Origin: Brachyspira sp949287565
GTDB lineage: Bacteria; Spirochaetota; Brachyspiria; Brachyspirales; Brachyspiraceae
Assembly: GCF_036997615.1 (NCBI RefSeq)
Contig: NZ_JAWLQA010000012.1
Strand: one strand, 5' to 3'
Length of the DNA stretch: 64,000 bases
The translations under genes and the position numbers were made by a program. The notes beneath the pieces were generated by a model. It worked only from the letters and a program-made list of their open reading frames with translations. It had not been told where the DNA came from and searched no databases. Below are positions 18,625 to 25,939 of the stretch, piece after piece (the first letter of the stretch is position 1; each line of letters begins with the position of its first letter).

Positions 18625-18745
18625 CTTTAGATGCAGGCTAGCACAACAATAAATAAGCGAGCAGGAGACATTACCAAAGGTACACAGGCGTGTGACTTAA
18701 TTTATTAAGTCAATACTTTGGGCGACCAAGGGCGAGCATAGGAAC
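18625..18745 (+). ncRNA. Candidate structured RNA leader upstream of the HisC-like gene
   Basis: This 120-base stretch is clearly richer in G and C than its surroundings and can fold into a three-way junction. An outer stem pairs CCAAAGGT (18674-18681) with ACTTTGG (18715-18721), with one bulge. It encloses two directly adjacent perfect hairpins, ACAC/GTGT (18682-18693) and GACTTAA/TTAAGTC (18694-18711). An upstream TAAATTAAG can pair with CTTAATTTA of the second hairpin, giving an alternative fold. AGGAAC just before the ATG at 18747 is the only ribosome-binding candidate. It matches no riboswitch class that I recognise. Confidence 0.4.
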
Positions 18746-18746
18746 A

Positions 18747-19730
18747 ATGAACAAAGAAATTTTTTTAGACAAAAATGAAAATCCATACAAGCCATCCAAA
18801 AATATTATTAAAGAGCTTGAAAAATTTGATATTGATTCTCTAAGATTCTTTCCTGAGTATAGCCCTCAGCAACTAGATGAAGAAATGTCTAAATATCTTA
18901 ATGTAGAAAATAATAATATAATTTCGGTTAATGGTATGTATGAAGCTTTCGCTTGTATTATAAACTCTTATGATAAATACAAAATATTTATTCAAGAGCC
19001 TTACAGAGATTTATATACAAGAATTTTTCTATATTATAAAATGCATTATGAGGTAATTGAAGCTAGAGAAGATTATAATATTTGTCTTAAAAAACATATA
19101 AGAAATAAAAATTCTATAATAATAGCAAGCAACCCTAATGCTGAAACCGGAATGTTTATCAATATAAAAGAAATAGAAGAGTTTCTAAAACATTATGAAG
19201 GAATATATGTTATAGATGAATCATATATAAACTTTGCTGGAGAAAGTGCTATAAAATTAATTAATGAATATAAAAATTTAATTATAATAAGATCCATTGC
19301 ACATTCTCATTCTTTATCAGGACTTAATATTAACTTTATAATATCCAATTCAGAAAATATAGAAAACATGTCAAAATTAAGACAGAAATACGGAATAAAT
19401 AAAATATCCGAAACTATAACGCTTGCCGCTTTGAGAGATGAAAAAACTTCGTATAATAATATATTCGATATAGTTTTAGAGAGAGAAAGATTAGATACAC
19501 TCTTAAGTAAAGAAGGTTTTATAGTAGTGCCTTCAAGAGCGAATTTCCTTTTAATAAAACATGTAAATAAAACATCTGATTATATATACGAAGAACTTAT
19601 AAAAAGAAATATATTCGTAAAAAAATATGATAAAGAAAACATACTAGCTAATTTTCTAAGGGTTACAGTATCAACTCATAAAATAAATAACATGTTCTTG
19701 AATGAGCTAAAAAACATAATATATACCTAA
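18747..19730 (+). CDS. HisC-like aminotransferase homologue lacking the PLP lysine
   Basis: The 327-residue protein aligns along its length with HisC/CobD-type fold-I aminotransferases. LDKNENPYKPS corresponds to NENPYGPS, NPNAETGMF to NPNNPTG, DESYINFA to DEAYxEF, and LRVTVS to LRITVG. At the PLP-binding site, where HisC has RTxSKAxGLAGLRxG, this protein has RSIAHSHSLSGLNINF. The Schiff-base Lys is His (codon CAT) and the second Arg is Asn. Normal transamination is therefore not expected. It could be a regulatory or binding paralogue, or an enzyme with changed chemistry. The frame is intact with no sign of decay. No his or cob genes adjoin it. Confidence 0.8.
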   Translation: MNKEIFLDKNENPYKPSKNIIKELEKFDIDSLRFFPEYSPQQLDEEMSKYLNVENNNIISVNGMYEAFACIINSYDKYKIFIQEPYRDLYTRIFLYYKMHYEVIEAREDYNICLKKHIRNKNSIIIASNPNAETGMFINIKEIEEFLKHYEGIYVIDESYINFAGESAIKLINEYKNLIIIRSIAHSHSLSGLNINFIISNSENIENMSKLRQKYGINKISETITLAALRDEKTSYNNIFDIVLERERLDTLLSKEGFIVVPSRANFLLIKHVNKTSDYIYEELIKRNIFVKKYDKENILANFLRVTVSTHKINNMFLNELKNIIYT

Positions 19731-19940
19731 ACAACTATATTTTGTCAATTTTGATGTTTTTTCAGATGTATTATCAACTTTTTTGACGCACAAAAAAGTT
19801 GCAAAAAACGCAAGTGCTATAACTTTATATTATTCAATATGTATTAGATGTGTGGTAACAACTAAAATTTATCTTAAAAATGCAGTCTTTCGCGAAGCGT
19901 ATCCGAGTTTATCGAGGATATAAGGTTCTTTTTTGGCTAA
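19722..19940 (-). repeat. Partial copy of the 390-bp GC-islet element
   Basis: ATATACCTAAACAACTATAT and TTTTGTCAATTTT at 19722-19755 match one end of the elements at 29.1 and 62.6 kb. CTTCGCGAAGCGTATCCGAG (about 19891-19910) with TCGAGGATAT matches their interior. The middle is diverged. The remaining gap to 20091 is AT-rich and contains no gene that I can support. Confidence 0.55.
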
Positions 19941-20091
19941 TCAAAAAAGAACGAAGAAAAAAAGATTTTATATACTAAAAAGCATTACTTAAACTAATAA
20001 GCATACAAATAATATAAAACCAAAAAATAAATCAAACTTTAAAAAGCAATCCCATAAATAAAAGGCAAACAAATACCATAAAAAAACCTTC

Positions 20092-21288
20092 TTATATTCT
20101 AACTTCACCTGTTAATAATTTTTGCATAAGCCCTTTCTTCTGCTGTTTACGAAGTTCTAACTGCTTTTTTAAATTATCAATTTCGTTATCTATTGTAGAA
20201 AGAAATTCTCCTATTTTTCTCTGTTCTTCAATAGATGTAGGAATATAAATTTTCATTTCTCTAAAAGTTCCTAATGATATAACATATCTTTGTCCGCTTC
20301 CATCACATAAACGATATGCTTGTCTATGAAATAGTTCTGTATCACACATATAAGATTTAAATTTCAAATCAATTTCTTTATTAAATCTTAGTCTAATTAT
20401 ATGATAGCTATATACCACATTATCAAAATCTTCCATTGCTACAGCGGATTTTGCAATTCCCTCTCTATCTTCAGAACTAGGAGTTATGAACAAATCTCCT
20501 TTTTTTATATTACATTTTTCTATTTGTGTATCATTGGCAGAAGTAATAAAAGATATTTCATTGTCATATAATTTATTTCTATTAAATACATCTAGGTAAT
20601 TTAATAATCTGACTTTTTTTTCATCAGTGTTGATTTTTTTATCAACCCCCGCCGATGTTATAGTTGCTAAATCCCCAAGCCTCACTGTTTTCCACTCGTC
20701 CGTAAAACCTTTGAATCGCACTTCACCGCTTAGCAGTCTTTGCATTACGCCTTTCTTATACTGCTCTTTTTTCTCTATTAGCTCCGTAAGGTTCTCTATA
20801 ATATCATCGCATAATGACAACACTTCTGCTATGTGTTTTTGTTCCTCTAGGGGTGGGATAATAAAATTTATTTCTGACATATAACTCCAATCTGCTCTTG
20901 GCATTTTAGTACCACAAGATATGTTAGCGATATGATCAAATTTATATGATTGAATAAAATAATATAAAAATTCATTAATTACTTTTTTACCTTTTAAAAC
21001 CCATATTTCACTTGAACATACTCCGTTAAATTTAGCGTTATGAAATTTTCTCAAATATGGTCTTAATTTTCCATAAAGTATATCTCCATTTTCAAATATA
21101 TTTTTTATACTAAGTTGATCATTAGAATTAATGTATCCTTTTAAAATTCCTGTATCGCTTTCTATATGTTCTAGTTCAATACATTTATAATTAGTTTTAT
21201 TTTTTTGCGGATCATATTTTTTTGATGATATAAATAAAATGTCTCTTAATTTTGCTTCTTGCCAGCCTGAGGGGAGTGGGTGTATCAT
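20092..21288 (-). CDS. hsdS: Orphan type I restriction specificity subunit HsdS
   Basis: The 398-residue protein has the complete two-half HsdS layout. TRD1 (about 1-145) is followed by a conserved coiled-coil arm (PPLEEQKHIAEVLSLCDDII ending MQRLLSGEVRF). TRD2 (about 200-345) is followed by a second arm (SIEEQRKIGEFLSTIDNEID ending MQKLLTGEVRI). HsdS sets the DNA target of type I restriction-modification complexes. No hsdM or hsdR lies in the window, so it is an orphan that may serve enzymes encoded elsewhere. RBS AAAGGAGG sits eight bases before the ATG. Repeats flank it on both sides. Confidence 0.9.
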   Translation of the reverse strand: MIHPLPSGWQEAKLRDILFISSKKYDPQKNKTNYKCIELEHIESDTGILKGYINSNDQLSIKNIFENGDILYGKLRPYLRKFHNAKFNGVCSSEIWVLKGKKVINEFLYYFIQSYKFDHIANISCGTKMPRADWSYMSEINFIIPPLEEQKHIAEVLSLCDDIIENLTELIEKKEQYKKGVMQRLLSGEVRFKGFTDEWKTVRLGDLATITSAGVDKKINTDEKKVRLLNYLDVFNRNKLYDNEISFITSANDTQIEKCNIKKGDLFITPSSEDREGIAKSAVAMEDFDNVVYSYHIIRLRFNKEIDLKFKSYMCDTELFHRQAYRLCDGSGQRYVISLGTFREMKIYIPTSIEEQRKIGEFLSTIDNEIDNLKKQLELRKQQKKGLMQKLLTGEVRI

Positions 21289-21315
21289 TGTTAGGCCTCC
21301 TTTTATATTATTATT

Positions 21316-21434
21316 GCAGTTCTTTTGGCTTCTCGCCGCAGGCGGGCTTCGCCTGTGTCACGTCAAAGGCGGACAGCGTCCAAAAGAAGTGGGGTGCGGC
21401 ACGTCTGTGTGCTTCGCAGCAAAGCCCCGCAAAA
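21316..21434. repeat. GC-rich palindromic islet (fragment of the 390-bp element)
   Basis: In otherwise AT-rich DNA this stretch contains TTCTTTTGG (21320-21328) pairing with CCAAAAGAA (21380-21388), and a hairpin AGGCG/CGCCT. The words TTCTCGCC, GGCGGGCTTCGCCTGTG and AAAAGAAGTGGGG recur at 29.34-29.41 kb, so it is related to that element. It separates hsdS from the toxin-antitoxin locus. Confidence 0.6.
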
Positions 21435-21496
21435 CTATTATTATTCAATTTAAATTATTTAAATTCTTATTGGTAATGTAGTTATTGTTAGGACTC

Positions 21497-21832
21497 CTAT
21501 AATTGTATGCTGTAGATATCTTCCTTTAATTTAGGAATATCTTTATTCACTGTTTCCCATACTATATCATTGCAAATATCATGGTATTGATGTATTAAAA
21601 AATTACGCATATCTGAAAGCAAACGCCATTCTATTTGAGGATTGCTGTTTTTAGTTTCCATTGATATTTTAGAAGATGCTTCACCTATAATAATTATTTC
21701 GTATATCATTAACTTTTGCATTCTTTCATTATTAAGAAAATCATTTTTATCTTTTATTTCAAGCAGATAATCTTCTATCGAACTTATACATTTTTTTATA
21801 TCATTAATATAGTATACATCACTTTTCTTCAT
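21497..21832 (-). CDS. hepT: HepT-family HEPN toxin (DUF86)
   Basis: The 111-residue, all-helical protein matches HepT. The decisive motif is RNFLIHQY (about residues 81-88), the RX4HXY signature of HEPN ribonucleases, preceded by IIIIGEASSKIS as in DUF86 proteins. HepT cleaves RNA (often tRNA) and is silenced when its partner MntA adds AMP to the Tyr of this motif. It starts 19 bases after the stop of the MntA-containing fusion gene, the usual pairing for this system. All key residues are present. Confidence 0.88.
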   Translation of the reverse strand: MKKSDVYYINDIKKCISSIEDYLLEIKDKNDFLNNERMQKLMIYEIIIIGEASSKISMETKNSNPQIEWRLLSDMRNFLIHQYHDICNDIVWETVNKDIPKLKEDIYSIQL

Positions 21833-21851
21833 TTTATTTTACCTAGTTTAA

Positions 21852-23003
21852 TTATAATAGTACTTCTTTATTTTCTTCTATTGATTCAATCATATAATCT
21901 TTTATACTATTTTCAGGAACCAAATCTACTTTTCTTGAAAGCATCTGTTCTAATTCATTTTTTATTCTTATCATTTCAAACATGCTTTTAGTCTCTTCAA
22001 AATTCACTAATATATCAATATCGCTTTTATCATTAAAAATCGATTTACCTTTTTTTACAAATGAACCAAATATAGTTATTTTATTTGCACCTTCTTTTTT
22101 TAATTTTTTTAATATTATTTGTTTTTGTATGTCAGGTATTTTTCTTCTTTGATCATTTATAAATCTTAATCTTCTTTCACATATTTCTGCAAAATGATCA
22201 TATTTTCCCCTTGCTATTCTCCATAATGTCATATAGATAGGTCCGCTGTCTCTGTTTTCCCCAGTTGCTTTATTATACAAATATACTATTTTTTCAGCAT
22301 CTCCATAATTAGGTGTTAAACCAAAACCATTCCCTATAGATATTTCCATTAATGTTAATAAATTTTCTCTACTATATATAAGATTATCTTTTTTTAATTG
22401 ATCTGGTATATAATATCCATTTACAAATGGTATTTTTAATTCTTTTAGCCTAACTTCAAGCATAAACTCCGTTACACCGAAATGTTTTCTTATAACTGCC
22501 GATTCTCTTATCAAATCTATTGTGCCTATCATTTCATTTTTAGAAAGAAATTTTTTTAATTCATCTTTAGGAATTAATAAATTTCTAGCATATTTATTTG
22601 CAAATACTTCATTATTAAACATTATATTAGAATACTCATCAACATAATAAGCCTTATCAAAAAGATCTTTATTGTCTATATTTTTGTATTTTACATAATG
22701 CCCTATTTCATGAGCTATGATTTGATTTTCAGATTCTTCTATATAAAATTCTTTAGGTACTACAAAATCTCCTATCTTAAAATCTTCTCTTTTAGGGTTA
22801 ATATTTATAACAGATTTTTTTATATTTATCATACCTGCTTTATTTTTATATTTAGAGAATAACCTTTCATCATACTGAACATCTAATCCGAAATTTCTAA
22901 AAGCAAAATCTATAACAGGAAATGGATATTTTATTACTCCGCCTTTATTCTCATAATCTTTTAAATTTTGTTCAATAATTTTTGCTATTTCATCATTTTT
23001 CAT
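21852..23003 (-). CDS. ImmA/IrrE metallopeptidase fused to MntA nucleotidyltransferase
   Basis: The 383-residue protein has three parts. Residues about 1-195 are an ImmA/IrrE-type zinc peptidase, with IIAHEIGHYVKY (HExxH) and a downstream Glu in NNEVFANKYARNLLIP. A helical linker spans about 200-285. Residues about 286-383 are an MntA minimal nucleotidyltransferase: ITIFGSFVKKG...SDIDILVNF (GS...DxD, with a spacer a few residues longer than usual), SMFEMIRIKNELE, and RKVDLV with the third Asp. MntA AMPylates and silences HepT, whose gene follows. The start at 23003 is chosen because GAGG (23012-23015) precedes it at good spacing and it is four bases from the stop of the upstream repressor gene. 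ImmA-type proteases cleave XRE repressors. Confidence 0.88.
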   Translation of the reverse strand: MKNDEIAKIIEQNLKDYENKGGVIKYPFPVIDFAFRNFGLDVQYDERLFSKYKNKAGMINIKKSVININPKREDFKIGDFVVPKEFYIEESENQIIAHEIGHYVKYKNIDNKDLFDKAYYVDEYSNIMFNNEVFANKYARNLLIPKDELKKFLSKNEMIGTIDLIRESAVIRKHFGVTEFMLEVRLKELKIPFVNGYYIPDQLKKDNLIYSRENLLTLMEISIGNGFGLTPNYGDAEKIVYLYNKATGENRDSGPIYMTLWRIARGKYDHFAEICERRLRFINDQRRKIPDIQKQIILKKLKKEGANKITIFGSFVKKGKSIFNDKSDIDILVNFEETKSMFEMIRIKNELEQMLSRKVDLVPENSIKDYMIESIEENKEVLL

Positions 23004-23007
23004 AATA

Positions 23008-23310
23008 TTAGCCTCTTTTCTTAAAAGTTTTAAAATATGTTTCTTCCTGATAGTCAATATTTTCATCTATACTATTATCTATTTCTGAATGCTCTAATAT
23101 ATCAATTATTTCTGGTAAATTATAATCTGTTCCTAGTGTATCCAATATTTTTATTACTTCATCTTTTGATGGTATTTTTCTGTTACATTCTATATCGCTT
23201 AAATATATATGACCTTCACTCCCTAAATTCATTTTGTCAGATAAATCTCTTAAACTAATAAATTTATTCATTCTAATATTATTTAATATTTCACCTATAT
23301 TTTTTTTCAT
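23008..23310 (-). CDS. XRE-family helix-turn-helix regulator
   Basis: The 100-residue protein begins with an XRE domain: IGEILNNIRMNKFISLRDLSDKM, then LYLSDIE-type recognition helix residues (HIYLSDIECNRKIPS) and DEVIKILDTLG. The tail is acidic. The start at 23310 is chosen because AAGGAAG lies six bases upstream; an upstream in-frame ATG lacks such a site. Next to an ImmA-type protease gene (four-base gap), it is the likely repressor of the operon and a likely substrate of the protease, by analogy with ImmR/ImmA of ICEBs1 and DdrO/IrrE. Confidence 0.85.
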   Translation of the reverse strand: MKKNIGEILNNIRMNKFISLRDLSDKMNLGSEGHIYLSDIECNRKIPSKDEVIKILDTLGTDYNLPEIIDILEHSEIDNSIDENIDYQEETYFKTFKKRG

Positions 23311-23479
23311 AAAATACTTCCTTAAATTATTATTAATATAATAAATTTTTTTCAAAACTTTAGGCAGCAGTACTTTTTATAAATCTATCCCTATTAATTA
23401 TAAGACTATTATAAAAAAATTGAAACTATTTTAATATTGCTTTTATAATGAAAAAATGAAAAATAAAAATTACTAAAAA

Positions 23480-23521
23480 AATAAAAAAGACACAGGATAT
23501 CTTTTATTTACCCTGTGTCCT
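23480..23521 (-). terminator. Rho-independent terminator of the hsp20 genes
   Basis: The stem GACACAGG/CCTGTGTC (23489-23496 with 23512-23519) is followed on the minus strand by TTTTTTATTTTTTT. It lies 50 bases past the end of the second hsp20 gene. Confidence 0.85.
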
Positions 23522-23570
23522 TATTATTATGGATTATATCTTATGAATTGAATTTACATATAGGCTTTAA

Positions 23571-24017
23571 TTATTCTCCTTTGATTTCTATCTTCTTCTC
23601 ATATTTAAGCTCTTCTTTCTTTGGAAGTGTTACCATAAGCACACCATTATTCAAATTGGCCGCTATATTTTCAACATCAATTCCTTTTGTGCTGATATTA
23701 AAGTTTTGCTCATAGCTTGAAATAACTTCCTCTCTTGACTCTCCATTTTCTGATTTAAAAGTTTTTTTCCTTTTAGCAGATATGGAAAGTATATTCTCTT
23801 TTATTCCTATTTCTAAATCCTCTTTTTTTACACCCGGCATATCCATTTCTATAATGTAATTTTTATCATCTTCTTCTATTCTGTAATTTGATACTCTATT
23901 ATGATAATCATTATAAGCATTGTAGCCATTATAATGACTGCAGCTTCCTGTTGAATTACATCTATTAGCATTTGAAAAAATTGAATGTAAAGTTGGTACA
24001 AATATTCTTCTTGACAT
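23571..24017 (-). CDS. Small heat-shock protein, Hsp20 family
   Basis: The 148-residue protein has the alpha-crystallin domain at about 45-145: YRIEEDDKNYIIEMDMPGV, KKEDLEIGIKENILSISAKRK, and the closing strand with NGVLMVTLPKKEE. The C-terminal IEIKGE gives a weak I-x-I anchor. Hsp20 proteins hold unfolding proteins in a refoldable state. It is the downstream paralogue of the adjacent hsp20 gene (about 100 bases apart), sharing much of the domain but with a different N-terminus rich in Asn, Tyr and Ser. Confidence 0.93.
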   Translation of the reverse strand: MSRRIFVPTLHSIFSNANRCNSTGSCSHYNGYNAYNDYHNRVSNYRIEEDDKNYIIEMDMPGVKKEDLEIGIKENILSISAKRKKTFKSENGESREEVISSYEQNFNISTKGIDVENIAANLNNGVLMVTLPKKEELKYEKKIEIKGE

Positions 24018-24117
24018 ATTAAAACTCCTTAATTTATATTAACTTATCTCTTTTTTTAATTTTTAATAATTTTCCATAAACCTCTATATTTTATAGCCTT
24101 CATTTAATTAATAATAA

Positions 24118-24573
24118 TTAACCTATATTGATTTTTTTCTCATATTTTACTTCCTCTTTTTTAGGAAGAACTATTTTTAAAACACCGTCTGTCAAATTAG
24201 CTTCAATGTTCTCAACATCTATTCCTTTTGTGCTGATATTAAAGCTTTGTTCATACTTAGAAACAACAACTTCATTATCATTTTCTTTGTTCTCGCTATT
24301 TTCTGCTGAAGACTCAATAAGTTTTTGTTTATTAACTCTCTTTCTTTCAGCATATATAGAAAGTACATTTTCTTTTATACCTATTTCTAAATCTTCTTTT
24401 CTTACACCCGGCATATCCATTTCTATAGTGTAACTTTTATCATCTTCTTCTATATTGTAATGAGATAATTTTCTAACCTCATCATTGTTATATAAACTGC
24501 CGAATGCCTCGTCAAAACTTCTAAAATCATCTAACATAGAATGTAAAGCTGGAAAAAATAATCTTTTAGTCAT
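24118..24573 (-). CDS. Small heat-shock protein, Hsp20 family
   Basis: The 151-residue protein has the alpha-crystallin domain at about 40-150: YNIEEDDKSYTIEMDMPGV, RKEDLEIGIKENVLSIYAER, and DGVLKIVLPKKEE. An insertion of about 15 residues (SSAENSENKENDNEV) lies in the middle loop compared with its neighbour. It is the first gene of a two-gene unit. A promoter-like TATAAT and a 5' stem-loop lie upstream and may control both genes. No CIRCE element is present. Confidence 0.93.
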   Translation of the reverse strand: MTKRLFFPALHSMLDDFRSFDEAFGSLYNNDEVRKLSHYNIEEDDKSYTIEMDMPGVRKEDLEIGIKENVLSIYAERKRVNKQKLIESSAENSENKENDNEVVVSKYEQSFNISTKGIDVENIEANLTDGVLKIVLPKKEEVKYEKKINIG

Positions 24574-24619
24574 AATTAAACTCCTTTTTATGTAAACTTT
24601 TATATTTCTAAATCTAATC

Positions 24620-24678
24620 AGCGATTAACTATCATTTGTTTTAACTCTCACCGAGTCATCATCGCTTACACTATTATA
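24620..24678 (-). promoter_or_regulatory. hsp20 promoter -10 box and 5'-terminal stem-loop
   Basis: On the minus strand TATAAT lies at 24673-24678. The predicted transcript start falls at about the first base of an inverted repeat AGCGAT/ATCGCT (24661-24666 with 24620-24625). An inner pairing ACTC/GAGT lies at 24653-24656 with 24644-24647. The mRNA would therefore begin with a stem-loop about 45 bases before the AGGAG site. This could be a stabilising 5' hairpin or a temperature-sensitive structure. The -35 box is weak. Confidence 0.45.
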
Positions 24679-24879
24679 TATACAAGAAATATACCAATTA
24701 TTTTTAAGTGATTGTATATTTATAAAACACTATTAATGATTAAGACAGTATACAGGGTATGTAAATTATAAAATATGTACAATATTAATACATTAAATTT
24801 TTATAGTATGTATATCAATTATACGATATAAGGCCTAATCAAAAATAGCTGTTCATACTCTATACAATTTGAATAAAAA

Positions 24880-24911
24880 TTGTAAACTTATTATATTTTT
24901 AAAGTTGACAA
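24880..24911 (+). promoter_or_regulatory. BirA operator (biotin repressor site)
   Basis: TTGTAAAC (24880-24887) and GTTGACAA (24904-24911) form an inverted repeat with one mismatch and a 16-base gap. The extended half-sites are TTGTAAACTT and AAGTTGACAA. This fits the known BirA signal (TTGTAAACC, 14 or 15 bases, GGTTTACAA). The right half-site covers the -35 box of the birA promoter, so biotin-loaded BirA would block transcription of birA-bioB-bioD-bioA. Confidence 0.8.
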
Positions 24912-24932
24912 TTATGATTGTTATGTTATTAT
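24906..24932 (+). promoter_or_regulatory. Promoter of the biotin operon, likely leaderless start
   Basis: The -35 box TTGACA (from about 24905) and TATTAT (24927-24932, preceded by TGT as an extended -10) have a 16-base spacer. The predicted start at about 24939 is within two bases of the ATG at 24941, where no ribosome-binding site is seen, so the birA message is probably leaderless. Confidence 0.65.
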
Positions 24933-24940
24933 TCTCAATT

Positions 24941-25924
24941 ATGGGAAAAAAATTAAAAGAAAATATAATATCAATACTAGAATCAAATAAGGGATTATTC
25001 ATATCAGGCGAAAAACTAGCAAATGATTTGAATGTAAGCAGGGCTGCTGTTTGGAAAGTTATAAAATCTTTAAAAAACGAAGGTTATGATATTCTTTCTG
25101 TATCAAATAAAGGCTATGCTCTATCAAAAGAAACAGACATATTATCATCAAAAATAATAAAAGATAATATGCCTAAATATAGAGATAAATTCAACTTTGT
25201 AATATATAAAACTGTAGAATCTACAAATATTGTAGCAAGAGGCATGGCAATGAACGGAGCTGACAGCGGAACCGTAGTAATTGCAGAAGAACAAACAAGC
25301 GGATACGGAAGAAACGGAAAATCTTTCTTCTCGCCTTATGGTACAGGCATATATATGAGCATTATACTCAATCTAAAAAAAGAGAAAAAGATTTTTAATA
25401 GTTCATTCATCACTACTGCTGCCGCTATGGCTGTGTCAAAATCTATAGAAGAAATTTCAAATGAAAATACACAAATAAAATGGGTTAATGATGTATTTAT
25501 AAATGGTAAAAAAGTATGCGGAATACTCACTGAAGGGGCTTTCAGTTTTGAAGACGGTAAATTGGATTATGCTGTTATAGGAATAGGTATAAATGTTAAT
25601 TTCCCTAAGAATGGTTTTCCTGAAGAAATTAATAATATAGCTGTTTCAATAAATAAAATGCAAAATAACAAAGATATAAGAAATATTTTAATAGCTAAGA
25701 TATTAGAAAGAATGTATGAATACTATTTTAATAATGCGGCATTCTATGATGAATACAAAAAACGTTCTTTTTTAATAGGGAAAAAAGTGTCGCTTAATAT
25801 AGATAATGAAGAGCATATAGTAAAAGTATTGGATATAGATAAAACTTTTGCTCTTGTAGCGGAATTTCAGGACGGTAAAATTGATAGAATAGTTTCAGGA
25901 AGTGTAAATCATAGAGTATCATAA
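24941..25924 (+). CDS. birA: BirA bifunctional biotin-protein ligase and biotin repressor
   Basis: The 327-residue protein has an N-terminal winged helix (about 1-60, GEKLANDLNVSRAAVWKVI and GYDILSVSNKGYAL). The catalytic biotin ligase domain follows, with STNIVARG, the biotinoyl-AMP loop as GYGRNGKSFFSP (usual GRGRxGRxW), KWVNDVFINGKKVCGILTEG and GIGINVN. A C-terminal SH3-like domain ends in GSVNHRVS. It attaches biotin to carrier proteins (here the decarboxylase carrier at 43.7 kb) and represses biotin synthesis. The start at 24941 is chosen because the operon promoter lies inside the longer possible reading frame. bioB starts 15 bases downstream. Confidence 0.93.
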   Translation: MGKKLKENIISILESNKGLFISGEKLANDLNVSRAAVWKVIKSLKNEGYDILSVSNKGYALSKETDILSSKIIKDNMPKYRDKFNFVIYKTVESTNIVARGMAMNGADSGTVVIAEEQTSGYGRNGKSFFSPYGTGIYMSIILNLKKEKKIFNSSFITTAAAMAVSKSIEEISNENTQIKWVNDVFINGKKVCGILTEGAFSFEDGKLDYAVIGIGINVNFPKNGFPEEINNIAVSINKMQNNKDIRNILIAKILERMYEYYFNNAAFYDEYKKRSFLIGKKVSLNIDNEEHIVKVLDIDKTFALVAEFQDGKIDRIVSGSVNHRVS

Positions 25925-25939
25925 ATAGGAGGTTATAAA

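Noticed and set aside
18658..18676. GCAGGAGAC resembling a cobalamin riboswitch B12 box
   Set aside because: The other conserved cobalamin elements, such as GCCACUG, are missing and the surrounding fold differs.
23066..23066. Longer start for the ImmA-MntA fusion overlapping the XRE gene
   Set aside because: The ATG at 23003 has GAGG at proper spacing and avoids overlap with the upstream gene.
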